Origin: CAVRAZ01 sp963719135
GTDB taxonomy: Bacteria > Pseudomonadota > Gammaproteobacteria > DSM-19610
Assembly: GCA_963719135.1 (NCBI GenBank)
Contig: CAVRAZ010000011.1
Location: 221,452-285,451 of the forward strand
Direction of reading: 5' to 3'
Length of the DNA stretch: 64,000 nt
Under the pieces are notes generated by a model. That model saw only the letters and a list, made by a program, of their open reading frames with translations, had not been told where the DNA came from and searched no databases. Below, piece by piece: positions 30,505-41,327 of this stretch. The stretch's first letter is position 1; each line of letters starts with the position of its first letter. The translations under genes and the position numbers were made by a program.

Positions 30505-30853
30505 TTAACCGCGAAGGACGCCAAGGACGCGAAGGCAAAGAACCAAATAACGGGCTGCCAAGCGAATTCTTCAGGTGAGCGCGCGACAAAGCGGCACGCG
30601 GCGAACGCGCGCGGCGTACACCCGGCACGTGCTCACCCTGGGCGGGTCTTCAACGCAGAATCGTTTAGCGAAGGTGCGTATCGGCTTGTCGGGAGGCGTG
30701 CATCGACCGCGAAGGGCACAAGAAAATTTGTCGATCATCAACCACGAAGCAGACGCATCACACAGAGAAAATACCGACATTTCTTCGTGTCCTTCATGTC
30801 CTTTGTGGTTAAGGAAACGATTTACCTTCGCGTCCTTGGCGTCCTTCGCGGTT
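30505..30853. repeat. Composite inverted repeat, copy C
   Basis: Left arm 30505-30540 (AACCGCGAAGGACGCCAAGG type); right arm 30783-30853 with both units in reverse (CATGTCCTTTGTGGTTAAGG then CCTTCGCGTCCTTGGCGTCC). The left AACCAC unit is displaced to about 30740 and has diverged (AACCACGAAGCAGACGC). A partial third right-hand unit follows at 30864-30886. The 435 bases between tal and the DUF2934 gene contain no other feature. Confidence 0.75.
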
Positions 30854-30903
30854 GAACAGCAGGTACCTTGGCGTGATTCGCGGTTGGACACCCCCCAAAC
30901 CGG

Positions 30904-31317
30904 TCACCCCCGCGCCGTGGTGCGTTTCGAACCGCCCTGGCGGACGTTCTTGCGGCTGACCGTTTCGTGCGGGCCATTTTCCGGCCACCGGTGCAACAGC
31001 ATCCGATCCACCTCGGCCTCGGCCTCCAGCCAGTCCTGCTGCGGATCGCCGCCGCTGAAGCCGCGCCGTTCGGCGCGCAGGTAAGCCGCTTCCGCGATCA
31101 GGCGGCAACGTTCTGCGGTATTGACCGGTGAAGCACCCGCCATGAGCGCGCTCCTTTCTTCCTTACGGATTTCGGCGATATGGGCCTTGAGCTTGTCGGC
31201 GGCCTGCTCGAGGCCTTTTTCGATCCTGCTCTCCATCTGCAACTCCATCTCGCGCAGCCGCTTGCGCAAGACTTCCAACTCGTCCGAAAGCTGTTTCAGG
31301 GTCAATCGCTCGGCCAT
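30904..31317 (-). CDS. DUF2934 protein with N-terminal coiled coil
   Basis: A 137-residue soluble protein. Residues about 5-55 form a charged coiled coil (LKQLSDELEVLRKRLREMEL). The second half AAYLRAERRGFSGGDPQQDW followed by LEAEAEVD is the DUF2934 signature, common in environmental proteobacteria and of unknown function; the C-terminus is basic. The start at 31317 was preferred because GGAG lies nine bases before it; the ATG at 31326 touches that site. Single gene flanked on both sides by repeats. Confidence 0.8.
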   Translation of the reverse strand: MAERLTLKQLSDELEVLRKRLREMELQMESRIEKGLEQAADKLKAHIAEIRKEERSALMAGASPVNTAERCRLIAEAAYLRAERRGFSGGDPQQDWLEAEAEVDRMLLHRWPENGPHETVSRKNVRQGGSKRTTARG

Positions 31318-31548
31318 AGCCGTCATCTCCTCATCGAAATCAAACGACGCGGCCGGGCGACCGCGTCAATTGTCCGGCGACCCACCCTCGGCACCGGCAC
31401 ATGCATCCGCCGATGTCTTCTACGGACGTTCTGGCGGCCTCTTGACTGACCCCCGGAGTCCAGGCACAAGCCCTGCGGGGACGCCGTAATATATATCAAG
31501 AAACGCCCTCCGGTGCCAGCGCATATAACGGCGTGTCCCCGTGAACAT

Positions 31549-32028
31549 TTCTTGACCGCACTGGACCCGAAGGGAAAGCCACTTTCAGCGCAAAGGACCG
31601 GAAGGGCAAACCCCTTTCACCGCAAAGGCGCACAAAGCGATTCAACTATTGAGGCTTGCATAAATGGTTGACACGTTTGACCGTCATTCCGGCGCAGGCC
31701 GGAATCCATTGGCGCGGCGGCGGCTGGATCCCGGCCTGCGCCGGGATGACGGCAAAGGCGGATCGTCTGTCACGCATTGATGCAAGCCTCAATAATCTCC
31801 GCTCCGGTATCCGCACCGCGACCATGGCTGCACGCTGCCCGGTTGGATCCATCCGGTGAGAGCGACGTCCTGTGAGGCTGCACGCCGACGTGGATTTGTT
31901 GGCATGCATCGCACCCGCCCTCAAGCGAATTCTGGATCGGTAGCCAAGAAAGATACTTTGCGCGCCCTAGCGCGCCTTTGCGGTTATAAATGATCTTCCT
32001 TCGCGTCCTTGGCGTCCTTCGCGGTTGA
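31549..32028. repeat. Composite inverted repeat, copy D, degraded and interrupted
   Basis: Left side 31549-31637 has degenerate units (CCGCACTGGACCCGAAGG; GCGCAAAGGACCGGAAGG; CCGCAAAGGCGCACAAAGCG). Right side is about 31955-32028 and ends with the well-conserved CTTCGCGTCCTTGGCGTCC. Between them sits a separate palindromic element at 31647-31794. The whole 733-base gap between the DUF2934 gene and polX holds only repeats; the first 230 bases (31318-31548) show no gene or structure that I can name. Confidence 0.7.
31647..31794. mobile_element. Miniature element with 15-bp terminal inverted repeats
   Basis: Ends are TATTGAGGCTTGCAT (31647-31661) and its exact inverse ATGCAAGCCTCAATA (31780-31794). 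Inside lie two copies of the dRS3-like dyad facing each other (31683-31708 and 31725-31750) that differ at two positions, so the element folds into one large nested hairpin. It has no coding capacity and no clear target duplication. Probably a non-autonomous element or a double-palindrome mobile repeat. Confidence 0.65.
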
Positions 32029-32050
32029 CCAATCGCCCCCGGCACAGCCC

Positions 32051-33811
32051 TCACCGCGGCTTCGCCAGCAGCTTGCGCAAGGCCGCGAGCGGCCGCGTAT
32101 TGAGCACGTCGCTCTTCTCCAGCCACCCGCGGCGCGCCTGGCCGACGCCGTAACGCAGGTTGTCGAAGTCGCCGACGGAGTGCGCGTCGGAATTGATGCT
32201 GACCAGCACGCCCTCGTCCTTCGCCATCCGGCAATGGATGTCGAGCAGATCCAGCCGCTCCGGATGCGCGTTCAGCTCGAGGTAGCAGCCCCGTTCGCGC
32301 GCATGGCGGATAACGCGCGGCATGTCCGCCGCGTAGGGTTCGCGCCGCTCCAGCAACCGGCCGCTCGGATGCGCGAGCAGCGTAAACCAGCGGTTGTCCA
32401 TCGCCCGCAGGATACGTGTGGTCTGGCGCGCCCGCGACAGGCCGAACCGGCTGTGCACGGCGCCGATCACCAGGTCCAGCTTCGCCAGCACCGCGTCGGG
32501 CAGGTCCAGGCTGCCGTCTTCGAGAATGTCGACCTCGATGCCTTTCAACAGCGTGAAGCCCTTGAACTTCGCATTCAGTTCGTCGATTTCGTCGATCTGC
32601 GCCAGCAGGCGCCGCGTATCCAGTCCGTGCGCCAGGGTCAGCCGCTTGGAGTGATCGGTCACCGCGAGGTATTCGAACCCCCGCGCGCGCGCAGCCCCGG
32701 CCATCACGCGAATCGTTTCGTGGCCGTCGGTCGCCGAACTGTGTGCGTGCAGATCGCCGCGCAAGTCGCCCGGTTGCACCAGCACGGGCAGCAGCCCCTT
32801 GTTCGCCGCTTCGAGTTCGCCGCGGTTCTCGCGCAGTTCCGGTTCGATGTAAGGCAGTCCGACGGCCGCGAACACCGACGCCTCGGTGTCGCCGGCGACA
32901 GGCTGGTCGCGGCGGAACACGCCGTATTCGTTGATTTTCAGACCACGCTTCTGCGCCAGCCTGCGCACGGCGATATTGTGCGCGCGACTGCCGGTGAAAT
33001 AGTGCAGCGCAGCGCCGAAGCTGACCGCCTCGACCACGCGCAGATCGACCTGCAGCGCCGACCGCAGTATGACCGTGGCGCGCGTCGTACCCTGGGAAAG
33101 CACCTCGGTCACGTCCTCGTACCGCACGAAGCCGTCGATGACCGCGCGTGCCGCCGCGCCGCTCCGCCCGCCCTTCTTCCCGGCCGCCGTCCTGACCGTC
33201 GCCAGAATGTCGAGATCGCCGACGGTTTCCCTGCAGCGGCGATAGCTGCCGGCGACCACGACCTGATCGGCCGCCGCCAGGCCGCGCAGATACTCGACCA
33301 GCGCTTCCGCGTGCCGCGCGGCGGTCGCCAGCTTGAAGCGCCGGGCGGTGTCCGCATGCACCGCCAGTGCGTCCAACAGCCGCGCTTCGGTCTTCGCGCC
33401 GAAGCCGGGGAGTTCGCGCACCAGGCCGTCGCGCGCGGCGCGTTCGAGCTGTGCCGTGGAATGCACGCCCAGGTCGTGATAGAGCGTATGCACGCGCTTC
33501 GGCCCCAGTCCCGGCAGATGCAGCAGTTCGGTGAGATCGGCCGGAAACTGCTTGCGCAGACTCTCACGCATGGCGCAGGTGCCCGTCGCCACGATTTCCT
33601 GGATCTTCCCCGCCAGGCCCTCGCCGATGCCGGGCAATGCAGTCAGGTCCCCGCCCCGCTCGATCAGTTTGCGAACGTCCTCGCCCAGTTCCCGCAGCGT
33701 CAACGCCGCATTGCGGTACGCACGGACGCGAAACGGATTCGCCGCCTCGATCTCCAGCAGATCGGCGATGTCGTCGAATACGGCTGCAATGTCTTCATTG
33801 TGTATGGGCAT
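32051..33811 (-). CDS. polX: DNA polymerase/3'-5' exonuclease PolX
   Basis: Family X polymerase of 586 residues, with polymerase and PHP nuclease domains as in bacterial PolX. ALPGIGEGLAGKIQEI and HLPGLGPKRVHTLYHD are helix-hairpin-helix motifs; VAGSYRRCRETVGDLDILA has the GS motif and metal Asp pair; the PHP domain begins GDLHAHSSATDGHETI and includes AVTDHSKRL, GIEVDIL, HPERLDLLD and SINSDAHS. It fills short gaps in base-excision repair. Single gene; the start at 33811 fits the usual N-terminus (AAVFDDIADLLEIEAANPFR). Confidence 0.93.
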   Translation of the reverse strand: MPIHNEDIAAVFDDIADLLEIEAANPFRVRAYRNAALTLRELGEDVRKLIERGGDLTALPGIGEGLAGKIQEIVATGTCAMRESLRKQFPADLTELLHLPGLGPKRVHTLYHDLGVHSTAQLERAARDGLVRELPGFGAKTEARLLDALAVHADTARRFKLATAARHAEALVEYLRGLAAADQVVVAGSYRRCRETVGDLDILATVRTAAGKKGGRSGAAARAVIDGFVRYEDVTEVLSQGTTRATVILRSALQVDLRVVEAVSFGAALHYFTGSRAHNIAVRRLAQKRGLKINEYGVFRRDQPVAGDTEASVFAAVGLPYIEPELRENRGELEAANKGLLPVLVQPGDLRGDLHAHSSATDGHETIRVMAGAARARGFEYLAVTDHSKRLTLAHGLDTRRLLAQIDEIDELNAKFKGFTLLKGIEVDILEDGSLDLPDAVLAKLDLVIGAVHSRFGLSRARQTTRILRAMDNRWFTLLAHPSGRLLERREPYAADMPRVIRHARERGCYLELNAHPERLDLLDIHCRMAKDEGVLVSINSDAHSVGDFDNLRYGVGQARRGWLEKSDVLNTRPLAALRKLLAKPR

Positions 33812-34397
33812 GGATTTGCCAACACTAGGCGCTTGCCGCGTGATTCACTTTGACTGGCGTCAACCGCGCGCGGCGCGACGCGCGTTCGATGCGATCGACC
33901 CAACGTGCGCGGCACAGTGCCGCGTAGCGTCGAGCCGCAGAGCCGCGGCCGGCGCCGCCGCGACCTCTCTCGGAGCGCGCTGCTCCAGCCGGGTCCGCCG
34001 TTGCACACCCTGCCGCGTCAGCCGGGCGGCGGGTCGCTCGACCTGCGCGAATACGCATCGATCCGGCTGGTGCAGGCCAGTCTGTGCCGGTCGCACGCGG
34101 CCGATCCGGCGGCGTATGAAGACGGCGACCCGGAGGCACGATCGGCTGCGATGCGCGGGCGTCCGGCGGCGAGCACCGATTCGCAGAAACGCTGATTCCC
34201 TAAGGGTTATCGCGACTTAGACTCCGCGGCGGGCGCTGCGCAGCGGCGGATGGCCGCCGCACCGGACGGCTGTCCGCCCGTCGGCGACAGAGTACGCGAG
34301 GCCGGCCGCCGGATGCGCGCCGCCGCTAAAGAGACGCCTTTGCGTACCGATAAGTTGCTTTACTCAAACGAGTTTTGAATGGAACAGGTCTCATGCG
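33812..34397. other. Non-coding region, no convincing gene
   Basis: The 586 bases between polX and the GGDEF-EAL gene are GC-rich and open in several frames, as expected at this GC, but no frame shows a recognisable domain, good start or codon pattern. The last 60 bases before 34398 are AT-richer (TTGCTTTACTCAAACGAG) and probably hold the promoter of the GGDEF-EAL gene. Confidence 0.5.
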
Positions 34398-36419
34398 ATG
34401 AGTACCAGGACAAGGAAGATCCCCGTCGGCGCTGCGCTCATGGACCCGAGCTTTACCGTCTTCAGCGCCGGCCTGACGACCCCGCCCGAACATCCGCACT
34501 ACCCCATCACCGACAACGTCGCGCAAAGCAGTATACCCACCGCCGAAGCACCAGCGCCTGCCACGAACCCGGGCCCGTTGCCCGTGGTCTGGCTGGCGCT
34601 CGGGCTCATCGCCGCAGCGCTGCTGCTGGTGTTGTTCCGGCGGCCGCGGCACCGGCGCTCGAGCCTGCGGCAATCGAATGAAGCCACACTGCTGCGCGCC
34701 ATCGACGGCATCGACGACGGCGTGTACGACTGGGACCTGACCAACGGACTGCTGTACTGTTCTTCGCGCGTCGCCGCGATGCTGAACGTGAAAGCCATCG
34801 AAGCGGGCGACGATTTCGTCGACCTGCTGGAAACGCAGGCGCATCCGGGCGACCGGTGTCTCATCTCGCATTCGCTGCGCCACTATCTGCAGTTCCCAGA
34901 ACAGCAGGAACTGTCGATCGAGTTTCGCGTATTCCACGACGACAACCGCATCAGGTGGCTGAGCCTGAAAACCCGTTTCGCCCGCGGCGACGATGACGGT
35001 TCGCGCCGCCTGTACGGCTCGCTGAGCGACGTGACGACGGTCTACGAGCAGAAACAGGCGATTTTTCGCCATGCGTTTCACGATGCGCTCACCGGGCTGC
35101 CCAACCGCACCCTGTTTGCGGAACGCCTGGAGCAGACACTCCAGACGAACGGCCGCGACGGCCACCGGATCACGCTGCTGCTGCTCGACATCAACCGCTT
35201 CAAATACATCAACGACACGCTGGGGCACGGCGCCGGCGACCAATTGATCAAGCACCTTTCGGACCGGCTGGCGTCCGCGGTCCGCAACGATCAATACATC
35301 GCACGGCTGGGTGGCGACGAATTCGCATTGCTCCTGCCCAACTCCTCGGAGAAACACGCCAAATCCGTCGCCTCGCGCATCGCGCATTCGCTCAAGCAGC
35401 CGGTGCAGATCGACGGGCACACGCTGGTGGTCGAAGCGAGCATCGGCGCCGCGTTGTACCCCGACCACGGCGAGAATGGGCGCGAGCTGCAGCAGCACGC
35501 CGAGGTGGCCATGTACCAGGCGAAACAGCGCTCGCTGACGTTCGCCGTCTACGATCGCGCCAACGACCCCAACAGCATGCGGCTGCTGTCGCTCGAAAAC
35601 GAACTGAGGAACGCCATCTACAGCGATGGTCTCGAACTGCACTACCAGCCCAAGGTAAGCCTGGGCAACAACCTGATCGCCGGGGCCGAGGCCCTGATTC
35701 GCTGGCGGCACCCGACCTACGGCGACGTGCCGCCGTCGGAGATCATTCCGCTGGCCGAGGATTCCGGCCTGATCCGCCCGCTGACACGCTGGGTCGTCAA
35801 CCACGCGCTCAAGCAGGCCGCCGCCTGGTGCGCGCGCGGTGTCGTGGTGCCGATCGCGGTCAACATCTCGATACGCGACATACAGGACCCGGATTTCGTG
35901 GAATTCGTGGAACACGCCGTCCGCCGCAGCGGGTTGCCGGCCGGCGCGCTGCAGGTCGAGATCACCGAAAGCGTGATGATGGCCGATCTCGAACATACCA
36001 TTCTGACCGTCGACCGCCTGAGCGCGATGGGCGTCGAAATCGCGATCGACGACTTCGGCACGGGCTTTTCCTCGCTCGCCTACCTGAAGCGCTTCCCCGT
36101 CGCGAGCGTCAAGATCGACAAACTGTTCGTGACCGACATGCTCGACGACCACAGCGGCCACTCCATCGTACGTTCGACCGTCGAGCTGGCGCACAACATG
36201 GGCATCAGGGCCGTGGCCGAAGGCGTCGAGGATGTCGACACGCTGCGCGACCTGACGCGCATGGGCTGCGACCTGGCGCAGGGCCACGTCATCGCCCGAC
36301 CGCTGCCAGCGGACGACTTCCTGGCCTGGGCGGCCAACGGGCCCTGGCGCATACCGCGTCTGGACAAGGCGCAGGAGTCGCAGCGCGAGCGCGATGCAGG
36401 CAACGTCGAAGCCGGTTGA
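34398..36419 (+). CDS. PAS-GGDEF-EAL cyclic-di-GMP signalling protein
   Basis: A 673-residue inner-membrane protein. One span lies near 60-80 (VVWLALGLIAAALLLVLF), then a PAS-like domain (about 95-220), GGDEF (about 225-390) with LGGDEFAL intact, and EAL (about 405-650) with EALIRWR, ITESVMM, IDDFGTGFSS, KIDKLFV and AVAEGVED. Both active sites look complete, so it could make and break cyclic-di-GMP; in such tandems one activity often dominates. No RxxD inhibitory site was seen just before GGDEF. Single gene. Confidence 0.92.
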   Translation: MSTRTRKIPVGAALMDPSFTVFSAGLTTPPEHPHYPITDNVAQSSIPTAEAPAPATNPGPLPVVWLALGLIAAALLLVLFRRPRHRRSSLRQSNEATLLRAIDGIDDGVYDWDLTNGLLYCSSRVAAMLNVKAIEAGDDFVDLLETQAHPGDRCLISHSLRHYLQFPEQQELSIEFRVFHDDNRIRWLSLKTRFARGDDDGSRRLYGSLSDVTTVYEQKQAIFRHAFHDALTGLPNRTLFAERLEQTLQTNGRDGHRITLLLLDINRFKYINDTLGHGAGDQLIKHLSDRLASAVRNDQYIARLGGDEFALLLPNSSEKHAKSVASRIAHSLKQPVQIDGHTLVVEASIGAALYPDHGENGRELQQHAEVAMYQAKQRSLTFAVYDRANDPNSMRLLSLENELRNAIYSDGLELHYQPKVSLGNNLIAGAEALIRWRHPTYGDVPPSEIIPLAEDSGLIRPLTRWVVNHALKQAAAWCARGVVVPIAVNISIRDIQDPDFVEFVEHAVRRSGLPAGALQVEITESVMMADLEHTILTVDRLSAMGVEIAIDDFGTGFSSLAYLKRFPVASVKIDKLFVTDMLDDHSGHSIVRSTVELAHNMGIRAVAEGVEDVDTLRDLTRMGCDLAQGHVIARPLPADDFLAWAANGPWRIPRLDKAQESQRERDAGNVEAG

Positions 36420-36460
36420 CCTGTGCTGCCCCGGCGTGACCGTCAGCCGCCGGCGCCTGT

Positions 36461-36731
36461 CTTAACCAGAGAGCACACAAAGAACATCTACATTGCATCG
36501 ACGCCGCCGCGGCAGGTGCCGCCGCAAGGTTGCAACAGACCGCAATGTGAACACCGCAACAGGGTACAGCGAACGTGCGCAACACTGGCCGACACGCAAT
36601 CGGGTTCCTTCCTGCCGCGTCAGGCTTGCTCGATCCCCAAGGCGCCGCCGGCAACTGTAACTGCGTGAGACACCACCCCGCGCTGGCGGCAGATACGACT
36701 TTCTTCGTGACCTTCGCGTCTCTTGCGGTTG
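36461..36731. repeat. Composite inverted repeat, copy E, short
   Basis: Left arm 36461-36487 (TTAACCAGAGAGCACACAAA) and right arm 36701-36731 (TTCTTCGTGACCTTCGCGTC then TCTTGCGGTTG). This is the most degraded copy, with single units per arm. The 399-base gap from 36420 to 36818 has no gene; the promoter of the next gene is at its right end. Confidence 0.6.
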
Positions 36732-36786
36732 ATGAAGGGCCGCTCGCGTTCCGGCAACGCAGTATCTGAAACCGGCGCGCCCAGCG

Positions 36787-36792
36787 TATAAT
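36787..36792 (+). promoter_or_regulatory. Candidate -10 box for the MBL-fold gene
   Basis: A perfect TATAAT lies 27 bases before the ATG at 36819. The -35 position (about 36764) reads ATCTGA, a poor match, so activity may depend on another factor. Confidence 0.35.
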
Positions 36793-36818
36793 ACCGGGAC
36801 CGACCGACGGAACGCGCA

Positions 36819-37820
36819 ATGGCAACTGTGCGAAGCAATGCCGAGACCTCGGCGCCGATGCAAGCATTGGGCTGCGGCGTCACACTGATCGACACGGGAT
36901 ACCTGCGCCCCGGGCTTGCCGCGGTCTATGTGATCCGCCACGCGGGCCGCGCCGCGCTGATCGAAACCGGAACCGCGCGCACGCTGCCGCGCATTCTGCG
37001 CGCGCTGGACAGCATCGGCCTCGCCCCTGACGACGTCGACTATGTGATCCCCACCCACGTACATCTGGACCACGCCGGCGGCGCGGGACAACTGCTGGCC
37101 CGGTGCCCCAATGCGCGGCTGATCGTGCATCCGGCGGGCGCCCGGCATCTGATCGATCCTTCGCGCCTCGTGCAGGGCGCGGTCGCCGTTTACGGCGAAC
37201 AGCGGTTTCGCGAACTCTACGGCGATATCCCGCCGGTCGATCCCGCGCGCGTCATCGAGGCGCCGGACGGTTTCACGCTGGACTTCGCGGGGCGCACGCT
37301 GCGGTTCATCGACACGCCGGGACACGCGCGCCATCACTTCTGCGTTCAGGACCCGGGCAGCGACGGCATCTTCGCCGGCGACGCGTTCGGGCTGAGCTAC
37401 CCACCCCTGGCGACGCCGGCCGGACCCTTTGCGCTGCCGACCACCACGCCGGTGCAGTTCGAGCCCGATGCGATGCGCGACAGCATCGACCGGCTGACCT
37501 CGTTGCGTGCGGCGACGATCTATCTCACCCACTTCGGTCCGGTCGAACCGACGCCGGCGCACGTCCGGCAACTGAAAGACGACATCGACGCGTTCACGCG
37601 CATCGCGCGCGAAGAGGCTGCCCCGGAAGCCGGGCGTGTCGCGCGACTCGAGCGGCGCCTCATGACGCATCTGCTCGACCGGCTGGCGGCCATGGGCAAC
37701 ACCCGGTCACGCGCGGAATGCGCGGCGCTTCTGGCGCTCGACGTCGGACTCAACGCCCAGGGGCTGGATGTCTGGCTCTCGCGCCGGCATCGCGGCGACA
37801 CCGACGGGCAACGTACATGA
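36819..37820 (+). CDS. Metallo-beta-lactamase-fold hydrolase
   Basis: A 333-residue cytosolic hydrolase. THVHLDHAGGAG is the HxHxDH zinc motif, with later ligands in DTPGHARHHF (His), IFAGDAFG (Asp) and LTHFGPVEPT (His). The overall layout is that of glyoxalase II-like or related two-metal hydrolases; the C-terminal third is helical. The substrate is unknown. GGAAC is the nearest thing to a ribosome site. Single gene; aceA follows after 123 bases. Confidence 0.88.
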   Translation: MATVRSNAETSAPMQALGCGVTLIDTGYLRPGLAAVYVIRHAGRAALIETGTARTLPRILRALDSIGLAPDDVDYVIPTHVHLDHAGGAGQLLARCPNARLIVHPAGARHLIDPSRLVQGAVAVYGEQRFRELYGDIPPVDPARVIEAPDGFTLDFAGRTLRFIDTPGHARHHFCVQDPGSDGIFAGDAFGLSYPPLATPAGPFALPTTTPVQFEPDAMRDSIDRLTSLRAATIYLTHFGPVEPTPAHVRQLKDDIDAFTRIAREEAAPEAGRVARLERRLMTHLLDRLAAMGNTRSRAECAALLALDVGLNAQGLDVWLSRRHRGDTDGQRT

Positions 37821-37943
37821 CCGGCGCCCTGAATCAGAAATCATCCAGTTTCCGGCCACTTGGCCGCTCACTGGCGACAACGGCCCGGCATGCCGCCGGC
37901 AGTCGAGTCGCAAACGCGGCCAGCCACTGAACGGAGCACGCGC

Positions 37944-39249
<1,306 letters not shown>

Positions 39250-39558
39250 CCTTCCGGCCGCGGCGTCCGAATGCGGCCGGCGACGGCCCGACCGGAAGCG
39301 GGTGCCGGGCCGCGACAACGCCCGCTTTGCCGAATGTCAATCCGCGTGGGCAGGTTCCATTACGCACCCGCAAAAGGTCTGATCGCCATTGGCCCGCACC
39401 GGCCGGGTGCAGGATTCGCCCGTTGCAGCCGCTTTTCCGGCGCCACCCATAAAACGCGCCAGTGCTGTCCGCGGGGATTTGATGGCTTTTCATTCGATGC
39501 AGAGCGGGTGTTTACGCGACGACAGTATATCTTTCTTTGCGCCTGGCCTTCCGCCCTA
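39250..39558. other. Region after aceA, no gene seen
   Basis: These 309 bases hold no convincing gene. They may include lost upstream sequence of the FG-GAP pseudogene that follows, but no signal peptide or start could be found for it. Confidence 0.4.
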
Positions 39559-41270
39559 TTGACATACGTGAACAACAAGAATGGAACATTTACCAATCAG
39601 CTCAAGCAACTGGATCCTGAAAGTTACTGGACCGGTACCGGCGCGTCGGAAGACACCCACGGCGCGACCTGGGTCGATTAGGATAACGACGGCGATCAGG
39701 ACCTGGTCGTTTCTACGGGCATCTGCTGCAACATCCAGTTCATGAACACATAGGTGGCAAGCTCTATAACCGCACCACCCAGTTGGGCTTTACCGGCGAT
39801 GCGGATCAGGGCGGCCGGATGCCGATCTGGTTCGACATGGACCGGGACGGTCTGCTGGAAGTCGCATTGCTGACGTTTTACCCGGCGCCTTTGTACAAAC
39901 AGTCCGGCGGTGTCTTCGTCAACGGCAAGGGCGGCACCAACTTCTCGTGCAACGACAATCAGTATGCCGTGCTGGTCGACCTCGACGACGACGGTTCGGA
40001 CGAACTGATCTGCGTGAAGACCGGCGGCCCGTTTGCGCAGGCCTGGGATATCTCCAAGAAGCCCTTCACGGACGTGACTTCGTCGCTGCCGCCGATCACC
40101 AACGTCAACGACATCGTGGTCGGCGATTTCGACAACAACCAGCGTAACGACATGCTGTTGCTGCGCGGCGCTCTTCGCCCCCCGCAAGGCGTCACTTTCG
40201 ACGGCAACAAGATCGAAGCGCAGTTCGTCAACAACGACCGCGGGTTCACGTTCAAGTCGACCGGCGTGCTGCAGGTCACGCTGGACTGGAACAAGACTTT
40301 CACCAAATTCTCAAACATCAACATCGGGCAGAACGGCGCGCATCCGCCGGCGGAATCCTTCACGGTGGATCCTACCGATCCCGCGGTAAGAGGGCTGGAA
40401 CCGCGCAACCCCGATTCGCCGACGCCCGAACTTTATCTGGGCTATGACCAGGCCACCCAGACCTGGACGTTCGATCTCTTTTCGGCCGGCAAGTGGTTCT
40501 ATGCCTATCTGGAGGTTCAGAGCAGTTCGGGCATTTCCAATTTCGCGGTGCAGGGCATCAAGGGCATGGACAAACCCGTGCCGTCGAACCTGCTGATGAA
40601 TCTGCCTTCGGGCATGATCGACCGCACCACCCTGAGCAAGCTGAGCGCGAAACGCTTGTGCGTGAGCGGCGTGGCCGGCGATTTCGACAACGACATGGAC
40701 ATGGACCTGTTCCTGGCGTGCCGCGGCGGTGTACAGAACATCACCAACGAACTGTATGAAAGCGACGGCAACGGTGTCTTCACGCTGGTCTCCAACGCCG
40801 GCGGCGCGGCGGGCGCGATCGGCGTGGCGGTTGCCGACCAGGTGGGTGCCAGCGAATCGGTGGTGCTCGCCGACTATGAGCTGGACGGGCGCCTGGATCT
40901 GATGGTGACCAACGGCATGAACATGCGTCCGCAGCACCGCAACAACGGACCGGACCCGTTGTTCAAGAACACCAGCCCGCAACGGAACTGGGTCGAACTC
41001 GATCTGGTGGGCACGGCATCGTCCCGCGATGCCATCGGCGCGCGTGTCTACGCAACCGCGGGGGGCGTCACCCAGTTCCGCGACCAGAACGAGGGGTATC
41101 ACCGCTGGTCGCAGAACTTCCGTCGCATCCACTTCGGACTGGCCAACAACACCACGACCAACCTCCGGGTCGAATGGCCGAGCGGCGCGGTCACCAACTT
41201 CAACAATGTCGCCGCCGGACACATCTATCGCGTGATGGAGTCAGGCAGCATCCAGCAAGTCAACTTCTGA
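39559..41270 (+). pseudogene. Decayed FG-GAP/ASPIC-UnbV (CRTAC1-like) protein gene
   Basis: Remnant of a secreted beta-propeller protein. The intact 3' part (from 39783, 495 residues) has FG-GAP repeats (DLDDDGSDELICV; VGDFDNNQRNDMLLL; AGDFDNDMDMDLFLA; LADYELDGRLDLMV) and ends in an ASPIC/UnbV domain (IGARVYATAGGVTQFRDQNE; RRIHFGLANN; LRVEWPSGAV). Upstream the frame reads HGATWVD, then TAG at 39679 where a Tyr codon is expected, then DNDGDQDLVV, then loses one base near 39752. The 5' end with signal peptide is missing. Two lesions plus truncation point to real decay rather than error. Its function in calcium or adhesion is unknown. Confidence 0.8.
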
Positions 41271-41290
41271 CGCCGGAAGAGCAAGCAACG

Positions 41291-41327
41291 GGGATGGAGG
41301 GCAATTCGCCCTCCGTCCCTTTCCGTT
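41291..41327. terminator. Hairpin terminator between convergent genes
   Basis: GGGATGGAGGGC (41291-41302) pairs with GCCCTCCGTCCC (41308-41319) around an AATTC loop; the one mismatch is a G-U pair. CTTTCCGTTT follows. It lies between the ends of the FG-GAP remnant and virJ and can serve both strands. Confidence 0.65.

Noticed and set aside
30505..30853. Direct-plus-inverted repeats read as a CRISPR array
   Set aside because: The units are few, unevenly spaced and in opposed orientation, with no cas genes.
33905..34195. Possible 96-residue gene between polX and the GGDEF-EAL gene
   Set aside because: No ribosome site, no domain, and composition like other random frames in this region.
39679..39681. 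TAG in the FG-GAP gene as recoding (read-through or special amino acid)
   Set aside because: A frameshift follows within about 70 bases and the 5' end is missing; no other gene in the window uses internal TAG, so decay or error is simpler.
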